Source: JABDIY01 sp963751955
GTDB lineage: Bacteria > Actinomycetota > Acidimicrobiia > Acidimicrobiales > SZUA-35
Direction of reading: 5' to 3'
DNA: 64,000 nt
Assembly (NCBI GenBank): GCA_963751955.1
Contig: CAVVWM010000011.1
Span: forward strand, 558,001 to 622,000
Numbering within the stretch: position 1 is the first letter of the stretch; each line of letters opens with the position of its first letter. The notes under the pieces are model-generated. The model was not told the origin of the DNA. It did not search any database and saw nothing but the letters and a program-made list of their open reading frames with translations. Shown piece by piece: positions 7,985 to 16,900 of the stretch. Position numbers and translations under genes: made by a program.

Positions 7985-8992
7985 TTAGCGAGAATGGGAA
8001 AATGGTTGGATTTCCTGCACAACCGCCTCGTGGCCGTCCAAGCGATGGGCCAACCGGTCGAGATCAGTCTCCTCCTTGAAGACACCAACGATTGCGCCTC
8101 CGGATCCGGTGAAGGTGGCTGCCAAACCGCACTCCTGAGCGCCCTTGACCAGCACCAGCTGACCTTCGCTGACCGGTGCCAATGTCGATCGAATCTCCAT
8201 GTTTCGTGTCATCAGCGACCCAAGGCCGTCTCCACCCCAGCGCAGTGCTGCCTTCCCTCGAGTAACGAGGCCTGCGAGCTCGTGCAATCCGGCGACCGTC
8301 ATCGGATCACCGGCGGCAAACCTCGACCGAAGAACCTTGTGATAGGTGTCGCTCGGTTCGGCTGAAGCGTGTGAGTATGCGATAAAAAGGCGCGGCAAGG
8401 AGTCGGGATCAAGTTGCTCGTAGTGTCCATGAACCAATCCTGTCCGGGCGTCGGTGGCTAGGGAGCCGAAATCCATTGCCACCAAGCCGCCATAGGTCTG
8501 CACAACTCGGTCCTGGAGCCCACCGGTGATTCCCAGTTGATCGACTTCAGCGGAAAGCGCCAATGCAGGCAGGAGATAATCGTCCAGGCGCTGACCGCAC
8601 ACGTCGAGGAGGCAGCGGAGGAGCGAGATCACCAGTGCCGATGAACCTGCCAGACCAACACTTCGAGGGATACACGTGTCAAAGCTGATAACCAGGCCCT
8701 TTGGCATCTTCCACTGCTGCGAGTGAGCCAGATCCACGAAAGTTCGGAAGGTTGCGGCGAGCAGCTGCTGTCCGGTGCCGTACCCGTATCGATCTACGAA
8801 TCGTACGAACTCATCGACTGAACCGAAGTCGAAGGGGTGAGGGTCGGGTCCTTGTATTCGTACGAAGTCGTCCTCGATGACCGAGACGGTTGCTGCCATC
8901 TTGTCGATCGCCACGGCAAGTGTGCGTCCGCCATAGCCGTCGGAGGGGTTTCCCAGCAGCCCGACTCTCGCCGGTGTGGAGTACCGAATCAG
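7985..8992 (-). CDS. GHMP-family sugar kinase, glucuronokinase-like, probable CTG start
   Basis: GHMP kinases phosphorylate small substrates with ATP. Motif 2 is IPRSVGLAGSSAL, and motif 3 near the C-terminus is FTGSGGAIVG. The segment GLQDRVVQTYGGLVAMDF resembles plant glucuronokinase/arabinokinase sequences as I recall them, so a sugar-1-kinase role is likely. The first standard start codon (GTG at 8914) would cut off the conserved N-terminal motif. In the same frame upstream lies ARVGLLGNPSDGYGGRTLAV, which is clearly part of the protein. The only candidates before an in-frame TGA (8999-9001) are CTG at 8992 or ATT at 8989, with GAGG about 10 nt upstream of CTG. The start overlaps the stop of the NifU_N-like gene. 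From CTG the protein has 335 residues. Confidence 0.8.
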   Translation of the reverse strand: MIRYSTPARVGLLGNPSDGYGGRTLAVAIDKMAATVSVIEDDFVRIQGPDPHPFDFGSVDEFVRFVDRYGYGTGQQLLAATFRTFVDLAHSQQWKMPKGLVISFDTCIPRSVGLAGSSALVISLLRCLLDVCGQRLDDYLLPALALSAEVDQLGITGGLQDRVVQTYGGLVAMDFGSLATDARTGLVHGHYEQLDPDSLPRLFIAYSHASAEPSDTYHKVLRSRFAAGDPMTVAGLHELAGLVTRGKAALRWGGDGLGSLMTRNMEIRSTLAPVSEGQLVLVKGAQECGLAATFTGSGGAIVGVFKEETDLDRLAHRLDGHEAVVQEIQPFSHSR

Positions 8993-9309
8993 CTGAAGTC
9001 AGCCTCGGTGGGAACTGGCACACCCGGCTTGTAGTAGGTGTAGAGATCTTCGATGATCCCCTTCAGGCCAGCTGGTTCCATGCCCGGTGAAATGGTGACC
9101 GTGATCGTCTGGGCGTACACGTGAACATCATCGACCTTGCCGGTTCCCAACAGTGCCTTTGCGACGGCATCGGGTGGACGATCACCCAAGATGGGTTCAC
9201 CCTTGCTGTAGCGCTCATGGCCCATGCCAGTGAAGGACCGGTTGGTTTCAAACCGGATCCGCGACGGATTGGCTGTTGCGGATTGGACGACGGTTACCGG
9301 CTCTCCCAT
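8989..9309 (-). CDS. NifU/Nfu N-terminal-domain-like protein
   Basis: This 106-residue protein resembles the Nfu N-terminal (Nfu_N) domain: TANPSRIRFETNRSF near the start corresponds to the family's TPNPNxxKF segment. The later stretch KVDDVHVYAQTITVTISPGM corresponds to the conserved strand pair ending in xIxVT. Nfu_N domains accompany Fe-S cluster carriers, but the CxxC cluster-binding domain is absent here, so it is a stand-alone scaffold or regulatory domain. The start at 9309 (ATG) is chosen because the homologous region begins right after it, although the frame is open upstream. It overlaps the next gene on each side and is probably co-transcribed with the GHMP kinase. Confidence 0.65.
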   Translation of the reverse strand: MGEPVTVVQSATANPSRIRFETNRSFTGMGHERYSKGEPILGDRPPDAVAKALLGTGKVDDVHVYAQTITVTISPGMEPAGLKGIIEDLYTYYKPGVPVPTEADFS

Positions 9310-9691
9310 AGCGGTGAAATAGTACCAACAAACCAAGCACAACCGAGATGACAGCCAGGACTGTGTGAACCGCCTTGAAACCTCCATTCCAATCGCCACC
9401 CAGAATCTGATACGCCCGAACAGGCCACACGACGATGTTCACAACAGCGAGAGACAGTGCAGCACCCGATGCGCAGGTCAGCGGATCTGACGCACCGTCG
9501 CGCCACAGCCCGTACGCAGAACGAAAGACCCAAAGAGAAATCAGCACGAATCCGCCGGCGAGCGCCAAACGCCACAAGCGATCGGTTCCTTCAAGATCAT
9601 CGGTGAGTATGTTGCGAATCCGACTTGCCCAGACTCCCAACGACCACAACGTGAGCGTGGGAACTCCGAAGCGGGCGACCCTTTTCAGCAT
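9248..9691 (-). CDS. Small integral membrane protein
   Basis: The protein of about 147 residues has four predicted membrane segments, including LWRLALAGGFVLISLWVF, GAALSLAVVNIVVWPVRAYQIL and HTVLAVISVVLGLLVLF. Its C-terminus is basic and polar. I do not recognise a family. The ATG at 9691 has CAGG 7 nt upstream; a GTG immediately before it (9694) is an alternative. It heads the minus-strand run 9691-7985 and overlaps the NifU_N-like gene by 62 bp, so translation is likely coupled. Confidence 0.6.
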   Translation of the reverse strand: MLKRVARFGVPTLTLWSLGVWASRIRNILTDDLEGTDRLWRLALAGGFVLISLWVFRSAYGLWRDGASDPLTCASGAALSLAVVNIVVWPVRAYQILGGDWNGGFKAVHTVLAVISVVLGLLVLFHRYGRAGNRRPIRNSQSVADPV

Positions 9692-9844
9692 CACCTAACC
9701 TGCTCCGAGCCCAAACACATCGACCCTCGGCTCGATAGCCGGTCCAGCTTCGACGAGGTGCTGCAACGTGTTGGTCATCGCTGGAAATCATGAAGGTTTT
9801 GGTGGCTCTAGGCAAGCCTCACCGGCTGAAACTGTGAAAGGTGA

Positions 9845-10975
9845 TTGAATAGACCCGTGGTGAACTCGATATTCCCCCAACCACGTCGGCGGCGACGACT
9901 CCTTCTGATCTTGGTGAGTTGTACCGTCATCGGTGCTGGATGTTCGAATGCCAGCTCACAATTGGGTGGTAGCGGCGGTGTCGTCGTTGCTGGTCTGAGC
10001 ACCGAAACCTCGACAACCGAAACCCCTCCTGATCCAACAAAGGCTCCGCCCACGACAACACCTCCCACGACCTCTGTTGATCCGGCTGAATCCGTTGATG
10101 CGCTGGCAGCAAGTCCAACGGGACTCGAGGTTCCACTCCTGAGCTTCAACGACTCAGTGAAGCTGATCCAACCCGATGGCGAAGTTGCCCTACTCGCTCG
10201 TGACGATGCAATTCGAGTTGCGGGCGACACCAGGGGTGGAGTGGTCTATCAGCGAGAGCTGGTTGATGGACCACAGTCTTCGATCCTGTGGCAGGCGTCC
10301 GGGGCGATCGTGCCCGACGCCATCTTCGTTCCAAAGGAAGACCAACGTGTAGAGCTGCACGGTGTCACCACGGTCACCGCCGAACCCGAAGCAGTCTTCA
10401 GCGTGACATCGCCAGATTCGACCAACCGATCACTCAACCGAATCGGCCTGGAGACCGGCGTCGTCACTGAGTTGGCCGTCGTCGACGACGCCGAGTTCGG
10501 ATCCAAATCAACTCAGGTCGACGGAACGTTCATCGTGACCACTTGGGAGCGGGCTGATGCAACAGGGTGGACTGTCTACCAAAGCGGAACCGGTCGCGCC
10601 ATCGGCGGCAGCTTCCCGGATGTCGAAGCTGCATGCGCCGACGGCCAGGGCACGTCATGTGCGCGGCTGGCTTCGCTGTCGCTCAATATCGAGAAGGTGT
10701 TCAGGATCGTCCCCCACGACGTTCCAGCTCTACCTGGCCAGTTCGACCTCCTCATCACCCGCTCCGAAGATGGATCGTTGGTTACGCGGGTCGATCTCAC
10801 ATCCTTGGCGGGAATCTGGTTCCCCGAGCATCTTTCCGAGCTGCCCGACGGCAAGATTCTGTTGTCGCGAGCAGTTGATCCGAGTCGACTTCGGCCGACA
10901 ACAGGAGTAGTGATCGATCCCGTTTCGGGTTCGGTTGAGCCGCTCAGCGATGTCGGATTCGTCCGATTGCCATAG
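9845..10975 (+). CDS. Secreted lipoprotein A, tandem paralogue of the next gene
   Basis: The N-terminus is basic (RRRRRLLLILVSC) and followed by candidate lipidation cysteines in LVSC and IGAGC. A Thr/Pro-rich linker of about 50 residues (TETSTTETPPDPTKAPPTTT) is typical of surface-tethered actinobacterial proteins. The remaining 280 residues are predicted mostly beta and could form a propeller-like sensor domain, but I recognise no named family. It shares segments with the downstream gene, such as GGVVYQR against GGLVFQR and EDQRVELHGV against EGEQLELIGV, so the pair arose by duplication. The start is uncertain: TTG at 9845 has GAAAGG 4 nt upstream, and GTG at 9857 or 9860 is possible. Confidence 0.75.
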   Translation: MNRPVVNSIFPQPRRRRRLLLILVSCTVIGAGCSNASSQLGGSGGVVVAGLSTETSTTETPPDPTKAPPTTTPPTTSVDPAESVDALAASPTGLEVPLLSFNDSVKLIQPDGEVALLARDDAIRVAGDTRGGVVYQRELVDGPQSSILWQASGAIVPDAIFVPKEDQRVELHGVTTVTAEPEAVFSVTSPDSTNRSLNRIGLETGVVTELAVVDDAEFGSKSTQVDGTFIVTTWERADATGWTVYQSGTGRAIGGSFPDVEAACADGQGTSCARLASLSLNIEKVFRIVPHDVPALPGQFDLLITRSEDGSLVTRVDLTSLAGIWFPEHLSELPDGKILLSRAVDPSRLRPTTGVVIDPVSGSVEPLSDVGFVRLP

Positions 10976-11023
10976 CGGCGGTGCTAACCCACCAACCGAA
11001 TACTCACACCGCGTGAGGTTTCC

Positions 11024-12067
11024 ATGCGCTTGCATTCCCGTACAACCCTCGTAGCTGCAATTCTTGCCGTGATCGCCACAGGCTGCACGACTGCAGGCAA
11101 CCAATTGGATAACACCGCTCCAGATGCGCTCCCCTTCAGCCCCGGTGAGGAACAAGCGCAGCCGGTCACTGAAGCGACCGATCCGGAAACAACAGCTGCC
11201 GAATTCGACTCATCCATCACCGGCCCTGAGTTCGAGATCTCGACCGCCGGTCTTACCCTGGCCCTCAGCGGCGCAGACGGAGTCTGGTGGTTCGATGCCA
11301 ACGGACCAGCTCAGCTCGTTGTCGAATCCACCGTCGCCGCAGACTACGACGGCGATGGTGGCCTTGTGTTCCAACGCTCCGCGGACAGCCCGATAGTCCG
11401 ACGGACCAGGGAGGCGGTTGAGTCCGAGGTGGTTGCCCCCCGCGAGGGGGAGCAGCTCGAGTTGATCGGTGTGGGTCGGATCGGAGCGGATCGTGTTGCG
11501 GTCTTCCTTCGGTACCGTGACTCGTCGGTCAGCTTGGAGAGGGCCTCTCTCGACGGTGTGTCGAAGGCAGTTATTACCGATGTCGGACGGGATGGCGTGG
11601 CCCCGCAGCGAATGTCCATCAAAGGTGGATACGTCTCCGGTGTCTACCTTGACGGCGCCGGCGCCGGTTGGGTGACGCTTTCGCTCGCGACCGGTCAGAA
11701 GCTCTACGGAACCACCGGTGGATCGCTCGGCTTGTGCGCCAGCAAATCCAGCGGATGCACCGAGGCCGTGACTATCGGCGAGGACGGAACCACCGTCTAC
11801 CGGGTCGCAGCCGGGGAGAACCAAGACCAATGGAAACTACTGGTCAACAGTGCAGCCGATTTCGCGCAGCTGGCGTCTGTGGATCTTCAGCGACCCGAGA
11901 GCGGCTGGCACCCAACCCGAATCGAAGTCAGCGGAAACACCGTCGTAGTGAGTAGGTCGGCAACAGCGGTCGGTGGCAGCGACCTCCCTGCACTCCTGGT
12001 CGACACAACTACCGGGACCATCACTCAGCTCGAGCGCTCTGGATCTGCGGTAGTAGTTACCGGCTAG
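11024..12067 (+). CDS. Secreted lipoprotein B, tandem paralogue of the previous gene
   Basis: This 347-residue protein has a clean signal peptide (MRLHSRTTLVAAILAVIATG) with a lipobox cysteine at residue 21, followed by an acidic, low-complexity linker. The folded part contains repeated short motifs such as GGLVFQR and GGYVSGVYLDGAGAGWVTLS, consistent with beta-propeller blades, though I cannot assign a family. It lies 48 bp after lipoprotein A and shares its architecture and several motifs, so the two probably form an operon. A Cys pair in LGLCASKSSGC has a counterpart in the first protein (EAACADGQGTSC), which suggests a conserved disulfide loop. The function is unknown. Confidence 0.75.
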   Translation: MRLHSRTTLVAAILAVIATGCTTAGNQLDNTAPDALPFSPGEEQAQPVTEATDPETTAAEFDSSITGPEFEISTAGLTLALSGADGVWWFDANGPAQLVVESTVAADYDGDGGLVFQRSADSPIVRRTREAVESEVVAPREGEQLELIGVGRIGADRVAVFLRYRDSSVSLERASLDGVSKAVITDVGRDGVAPQRMSIKGGYVSGVYLDGAGAGWVTLSLATGQKLYGTTGGSLGLCASKSSGCTEAVTIGEDGTTVYRVAAGENQDQWKLLVNSAADFAQLASVDLQRPESGWHPTRIEVSGNTVVVSRSATAVGGSDLPALLVDTTTGTITQLERSGSAVVVTG

Positions 12068-12085
12068 AGCAAGCCTCGGCTTGTT

Positions 12086-12787
12086 CTACAGAAGCCTGAG
12101 TTGAGCGTCGTTCACAATCCTTGGAGTTCCGGTCCACGGTAGTTGATCCATGAAGACCCAGGACCGGCGGTGAATCGCCGTGGGCCCAAAAGCCTGCAGT
12201 GCCAGCTTGTGACGCGGACAGGGGTACCCCTTGTTGGCATCGAAGTCGAAACCCGGGTAGCACTCTGAGTCCTCGATCATCAGGCGGTCCCTGGTGACCT
12301 TGGCCAGGATCGAGGCAGCGGCAATTGACAACGAGATGCTGTCACCCCTCACCAGGTTGATCGTTCGAGGGTGCCCAACAAAATCCCACTTGCCGTCGAT
12401 GATCACCGCATCGGGAGGCGTCGCCAGGTCTAGACCTTCGATCGCTCGCCGAGCCGCCAACCTCTGCGCCCCAGACATGCCCAGCTGATCACACTCGGCG
12501 GCCGAAGCGTGCCCGATTGCCCATCTGTCAACCCAGCCCACGATCCGGTCGTAAATCGCTTCACGTTCTACCGGCGTCAGCTGTTTTGAATCGCGCAGCT
12601 TGTAGATCCGACGATCTTTGGGTACGACCACCGCGCCGAGGGTCAGCGGACCCGCCCATGAGCCCTTCCCGACCTCGTCGATTCCGACCACGACGTCGCA
12701 CCCGTCCTGCCAGAGATCACGTTCGATACGAAGTCCGGGAGATGATTTCTTGAGCGCCTTGCGTAGCTTGGGGACCGAGTGCGCCAC
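12086..12787 (-). CDS. rnhB: Ribonuclease HII
   Basis: RNase HII removes ribonucleotides misincorporated in DNA and RNA from RNA-DNA hybrids. The Asp-Glu-Gly active-site motif is in GIDEVGKGSWAGP, a further Asp lies in AVIIDGKWDF, and the C-terminal acidic residue is in ASILAKVTRDRLM. The conserved ending GFDFDANKGYPCPRH is also present. At 233 residues from a GTG start at 12787 it is of usual length, with a basic N-terminal extension (VPKLRKALKKSSPG). It is convergent with lipoprotein B, 18 bp away, and probably transcribed singly. Confidence 0.93.
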   Translation of the reverse strand: MAHSVPKLRKALKKSSPGLRIERDLWQDGCDVVVGIDEVGKGSWAGPLTLGAVVVPKDRRIYKLRDSKQLTPVEREAIYDRIVGWVDRWAIGHASAAECDQLGMSGAQRLAARRAIEGLDLATPPDAVIIDGKWDFVGHPRTINLVRGDSISLSIAAASILAKVTRDRLMIEDSECYPGFDFDANKGYPCPRHKLALQAFGPTAIHRRSWVFMDQLPWTGTPRIVNDAQLRLL

Positions 12788-12862
12788 TGAGACACCCTAT
12801 TGCGGATGTCTTCATCCTGCTGATCGGCTAGCGCAATAGGCCCGCAGGAAGGACGGTGGACT

Positions 12863-14464
12863 GTGTCGCCGGAGAAGCTGCGGTCTCTGTCGAGTTCAGG
12901 ACGCCCGGACCGCCATAACCTCGTAGCCGTGACATCATCCACGTTCGATCCGCCGAGGGGACCAAGATCAGCGTTGCGCGCCGCTGACGTCGGCACGACC
13001 CTTCTCGGCGTATTCGGAGATAGGCCGATCGCCCGCGTAGATCGTGGAGGGGCCGTGCAGTTGCTCGATTCGGACTGGACATTCGACTGGTGGATCGCAG
13101 CGGAAGACCGAATCCACACGCCGGCCAACGAGCCGAGCGTTCGTCAGCAGCGACTGGGGGCTGGCCCGATTGTCCAGACCTCAGTCCGGGTTCCCGGCGG
13201 AGATGTTGTCCAGCGGACGTGGGCCTATGAGGGTGGAGTTGTCCTCGAGTACGAGAACAAGACCGCAACCCCGGTTGGGCTCACGCTCACGGTGCGCCCC
13301 TACGATCTCGCCGGCCAACAGAGCAGCCCCACTGTCAACCTGACCTCGGACCGGATAGAGGTCGACAAGATCAACATCTGGCTGAGCAACCAGGCCCGGG
13401 ACACTGTTCCGGAGTTGGATGCAGTGATCGTGCCCCTCCTCCACAAGGCCTTCACTCGCGTTTTCATAGCCGCACGAGTGCGCTCCACCGAACGTCCACT
13501 CCCAGACTCCGCCGGCGCAGCCGGCGCATGGGATCTTCTTGTCACCGATCGGGTCCGCGCGATTCTGCCCGATGATCGGATGACCGCTCTATTCGACCAA
13601 AGCCGCGGCCGTCTCGGATTATCGACCTTCGATTTGGCCACACGCGTCTCCGCCGTCGCGGAATCGGCGGGTAATGAGCTGGCTGCAGTCAGCCTGGGAG
13701 GCCTTCGCACAGAGGCGGTCGAGGTACTTCGAACTTTGCACGCCGATCGCTGGCATCCGCGACCGATCAAAAGATCCGAGGACCGTGGCGCAGCGGCCGA
13801 GCTGGTGGATGGGTTGTCCTGGGCGGTCACGATGTATGCGCCGATGTGGGCGGAGGAGTTCATAGCAGCGGCGACCCAACTCACTTCGGCTGTCGCCAAG
13901 AAGGGGACAGCGGCGCAGATCGCACTGGCCGAGCGCGGGCTTGCCCGGCTGGTTCTGGCTCTCAACGACCCCGAGAGCTCCCGGCAGATCGACGCCGACT
14001 TCGGCTTTGGCGCCGCCGGGCCCATCAGCACCTTTGACGAGCTCTCTGCTCACACCCAGACAGCGTCAGAAACAGGTTCGTGGGGCGATGACGAAGCTGG
14101 ACCAGCCGCCGTGGCCATCCGGTCACTCCGACCCTTGCTCGTGTCCGAATCATGGAGGGATGGGCGACCTACGATCGATCTTTTCCCAGCAGGCTTCCCC
14201 GGAGCCTGGCGGGGCGGTCAGCTCGAACTGCATTCGATTCCGACCGCCTTCGGGGACCTCTCTGCTGCCATCCGTTGGCACGGCGCCCGCCCAGCGCTTC
14301 TATGGGACTTCGAACGGGCAGACCACGTGTTGACGCCCGTGCGGCTTCAGTGTCGATCGCTCGACCCTCGATGGGCCACGGTTGATCGCCGAGGCGAGAC
14401 GCTTCTGGCCGGATCAACCGACGGTCTTCTCGCGCCCCCAACCGAGGGGGAATCATTCACATGA
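12863..14464 (+). CDS. Conserved hypothetical protein with carbohydrate-enzyme-like beta-sandwich region
   Basis: This 533-residue protein has no signal peptide or membrane helix. The first 200 residues (FDWWIAAEDRIHTPANEPSV, then VVQRTWAYEGGVVLEYENKT) read like the beta-sandwich N-domain of glycogen-debranching or family 36/63/15 glycoside hydrolases. The middle is helical. The last part contains DLFPAGFPGAWRGGQLELHS and HGARPALLWDFE, a pattern I associate with conserved actinobacterial hypothetical proteins. No catalytic (alpha/alpha)6 barrel motif can be shown, so no enzyme function is claimed. The GTG start at 12863 follows GGAAGGA at a long spacing; an internal GTG at 12929 is possible. 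Confidence 0.65.
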   Translation: MSPEKLRSLSSSGRPDRHNLVAVTSSTFDPPRGPRSALRAADVGTTLLGVFGDRPIARVDRGGAVQLLDSDWTFDWWIAAEDRIHTPANEPSVRQQRLGAGPIVQTSVRVPGGDVVQRTWAYEGGVVLEYENKTATPVGLTLTVRPYDLAGQQSSPTVNLTSDRIEVDKINIWLSNQARDTVPELDAVIVPLLHKAFTRVFIAARVRSTERPLPDSAGAAGAWDLLVTDRVRAILPDDRMTALFDQSRGRLGLSTFDLATRVSAVAESAGNELAAVSLGGLRTEAVEVLRTLHADRWHPRPIKRSEDRGAAAELVDGLSWAVTMYAPMWAEEFIAAATQLTSAVAKKGTAAQIALAERGLARLVLALNDPESSRQIDADFGFGAAGPISTFDELSAHTQTASETGSWGDDEAGPAAVAIRSLRPLLVSESWRDGRPTIDLFPAGFPGAWRGGQLELHSIPTAFGDLSAAIRWHGARPALLWDFERADHVLTPVRLQCRSLDPRWATVDRRGETLLAGSTDGLLAPPTEGESFT

Positions 14465-14489
14465 CTCGCCGACCTCAAGCTGAAGCAAT

Positions 14490-15257
14490 CTAGAGATCGT
14501 CGATGAGTTTGAAAACCTCGGCGTGGGTGAGGCCGGCCGCAGCTCCTGCTTCACGCACCTTCGCTTCAACCCGCCGATCAAAGTCGACCATAGAGCCACC
14601 CTTCCCTTTGATCATGGTTGACTCGAACTGGCTCTCGTGTTGGCGAAGGGCCAGCATCTTGGCGGCCAGGTGTTTGGAAACGTCCTCGGCGTGGTCTGGC
14701 TCGTCGGCTTCGAACAGCAGAAGCCGATCGGGCCGGAAATGAGGCAGTCCCTGCTCAGGAAAGAACTTTGGGTCTCGAGCAGCCACAATCCCTTCGCACG
14801 CCAGCAACCCGGCGTGCCGGTGGTCAGGGTGTAGTCGATATCGCTTCCAAGGGTCGTGACCGAGCACGACGTTGGGACGTAGTTCGCGGATCCAGTAGGC
14901 GACTGCAGCACGGGCTTGGAGGTCTGAGGGGAGCTCGCCGTCGGTGTAGCCCAGGAATACGACGTCTCCGGTCGCACCTAAGGCCCGGGTAGCGGCAATC
15001 TGCTCTTCTTGCCGGGTCCGTATCAGCGTGGATTTGTCGGTATCAGGATCCCACGTGCCCTTTGAACCATCGGTACAGACCAGCACGCTCACGATGCATC
15101 CGTCGGTCGCCCACTTGGCCAACGTGGCACCACAGCCGAACTCGGTGTCATCGGGGTGCGCTCCAATAGCGAGCGCTCGTTCCGGGGTCGGGAGGTCTCG
15201 GGTGAGTACGTCCATAGAGAAGGGCTCCAGGGTGAGAGGGTTTTGGCCGGCGCTCAT
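14490..15257 (-). CDS. PIG-L/LmbE-family deacetylase
   Basis: This family hydrolyses N-acetyl groups of sugar conjugates using zinc; relatives include MshB of mycothiol synthesis and BshB of bacillithiol synthesis. The metal site is visible as AIGAHPDDTEFGCG near the N-terminus, with a second His in HPDHRHAG. The protein has about 255 residues, normal for the family. The ATG at 15257 overlaps the stop of the upstream cofC/fbiD gene (TGATG), which suggests coupling. A second ATG at 15215 has GGAG 9 nt upstream and may be the true start. The substrate cannot be decided from sequence; mycothiol-type or glycan deacetylation are the obvious options. Confidence 0.85.
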   Translation of the reverse strand: MSAGQNPLTLEPFSMDVLTRDLPTPERALAIGAHPDDTEFGCGATLAKWATDGCIVSVLVCTDGSKGTWDPDTDKSTLIRTRQEEQIAATRALGATGDVVFLGYTDGELPSDLQARAAVAYWIRELRPNVVLGHDPWKRYRLHPDHRHAGLLACEGIVAARDPKFFPEQGLPHFRPDRLLLFEADEPDHAEDVSKHLAAKMLALRQHESQFESTMIKGKGGSMVDFDRRVEAKVREAGAAAGLTHAEVFKLIDDL

Positions 15258-15838
15258 CAAGACACCGTTAGCTTCATTTGGTTTCTGTACAGCTCGAGAT
15301 CTTCGGGGGTATCGACATCCAGCTGGAGTGTGTCGACGGTCAGAACATCAAGACCACATCGCAGCGCCTCTTCTCGATGGCGTTGGAAAGACCCCGGCCC
15401 GTAGGTGAACGTGAAGCCAGCATCGGTGGGAACGCTAACCACGTTTGAACCATCGCCGCGCCGATCACCCGCGATCACCATGCAGTCTTCTGAGGGTGCG
15501 AATTCAGCAAATGAGCTGGGACGGGCAAGATCGCCGTGACAGACAATCACATGAGAGAAGCCTTCACGGCCAAGTTGTTGTACCGCCATTTGCACAGAAG
15601 GGTTCAAGCCGCCGCCTCGCCAGATCACCTCCGCGCCGTGCGTGAGTGCGAACTGGGCGACCGACGCGCTGTCGCACACGACCCATCGGCGGAGTCCGAC
15701 AGCCGCCGCCAGCACCCTTGCAGCCAAGGACTGCATCAGTTCGGCTCGATCCTCGGCGTTGAGTTCGTCGCCGAGTCGCTCCTTGGCTGCATCGAACGTC
15801 TTGAGTGGCACGAGGAACGCTGGGGTAGATCTGTGCAC
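15257..15838 (-). CDS. cofC: 2-phospho-L-lactate/PEP guanylyltransferase of F420 synthesis
   Basis: CofC (FbiD in actinobacteria) transfers GMP from GTP to 2-phospholactate or phosphoenolpyruvate, an early step in coenzyme F420 synthesis. The nucleotidyltransferase motif is LVPLKTFDAAKERLG at the N-terminus. It is followed by the acidic metal site VIVCHGDLARP, GDRRGDGSNVV and the C-terminal VDTLQLDVDTPEDLELY. The GTG at 15838 is chosen because the motif begins nearby; the frame is open to a TTG at 15904 that would overlap gpsA. The gene is divergent from gpsA, an adjacency also seen in mycobacteria as I recall. No other F420 synthesis gene lies in the window. Confidence 0.85.
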   Translation of the reverse strand: MHRSTPAFLVPLKTFDAAKERLGDELNAEDRAELMQSLAARVLAAAVGLRRWVVCDSASVAQFALTHGAEVIWRGGGLNPSVQMAVQQLGREGFSHVIVCHGDLARPSSFAEFAPSEDCMVIAGDRRGDGSNVVSVPTDAGFTFTYGPGSFQRHREEALRCGLDVLTVDTLQLDVDTPEDLELYRNQMKLTVS

Positions 15839-15892
15839 CTCCCCAACGGTAGAACGATTTTTCCGATTCCGAACCGTAGGTAAGACTGGGAT

Positions 15893-16900
15893 ATGACTGA
15901 TCAAAGGTCCGAAGCGCTACGAGTCACTATTCTGGGCGGTGGTTCCTGGGGAACAACGGTGGCCCACCTTGCCGCCCACAACGCCCGCACGCGTCTGTGG
16001 GCACGCGATGAGGCCACTGTTGACTCGATCAACACACAGCACCGAAACATGCGGTACTTGCCCGATTTCGAACTCCACCCTGACCTCAAAGCCAGTTCGG
16101 ATTTCGATGACCTCGTGGCCAACACAGACTTGCTGGTGATGGGGGTTCCCACCACCGCCTTCCGAGAAACCTGCCAACGAGCCGCAGCTTCGCTGCGACC
16201 ATGGGTACCGGTGATCAGTCTGGCGAAGGGCTTCGAAGCAGGATCCAACAAACGGATGACACAAATCATCACCGAGGAACTCCCCAGTCGGCCGGTGGGC
16301 GTACTCACCGGACCCAACCTGGCCAAGGAGATTCTCGCCGGCGGCCCGGCGGCGGCGGTGATCGCACTTACCGAACACGAAATAGCCCAGCGTCTCCAGA
16401 CCGTCTTCACGACAGCAACCTTCCGAGTGTTCACCCACCACGACGTGGTGGGATGTGAATTGGGTGGTGCTCTGAAGAACGTGTATGCGGTTGCAGCTGC
16501 GACGGTCGAGGGCCGCGGGCTGGGAGACAACGCTCGTGCCGCAATAATCACTCGGGGGTTGGCCGAACTCATCGAGCTCGGCACCGCACTCGGAGGCGAA
16601 CCGCTCACCCTGGCCGGCCTCGCCGGCATGGGGGATCTTTTCGCCACGTGCGTCAGCCCGCAGAGCCGCAACAGCTTCGTGGGGCGCAGGCTCGGTCAAG
16701 GCGTCTCCATCGACGAGATTCTCAGCGAAATGTCGCAAGTGGCCGAAGGGATCAAGGCTACGAAGGCCGCAATCGAACTCGCCGCCGAGGTGGGCGTCAC
16801 CATGCCTATTGCCGGTCACCTTGCCAAGGTGTGTTTTGAGGGTCGCGATTCCAACTGGGCTGAGGACAACCTGCTGAGGGGAAGGCTCGGTCACGAATGA
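15893..16900 (+). CDS. gpsA: Glycerol-3-phosphate dehydrogenase [NAD(P)+]
   Basis: GpsA reduces dihydroxyacetone phosphate to sn-glycerol-3-phosphate for phospholipid synthesis. The N-terminal Rossmann motif is ILGGGSWGTTVAHLAAHNA, followed by RMTQIITEEL and the substrate-binding LTGPNLAKEI. The catalytic Lys lies in ELGGALKNVYAVAAA and the conserved LAGMGDLFATC follows. It has 335 residues, standard length. The ATG at 15893 lies 54 bp from the divergent cofC start, so both share a promoter region. Confidence 0.95.
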   Translation: MTDQRSEALRVTILGGGSWGTTVAHLAAHNARTRLWARDEATVDSINTQHRNMRYLPDFELHPDLKASSDFDDLVANTDLLVMGVPTTAFRETCQRAAASLRPWVPVISLAKGFEAGSNKRMTQIITEELPSRPVGVLTGPNLAKEILAGGPAAAVIALTEHEIAQRLQTVFTTATFRVFTHHDVVGCELGGALKNVYAVAAATVEGRGLGDNARAAIITRGLAELIELGTALGGEPLTLAGLAGMGDLFATCVSPQSRNSFVGRRLGQGVSIDEILSEMSQVAEGIKATKAAIELAAEVGVTMPIAGHLAKVCFEGRDSNWAEDNLLRGRLGHE

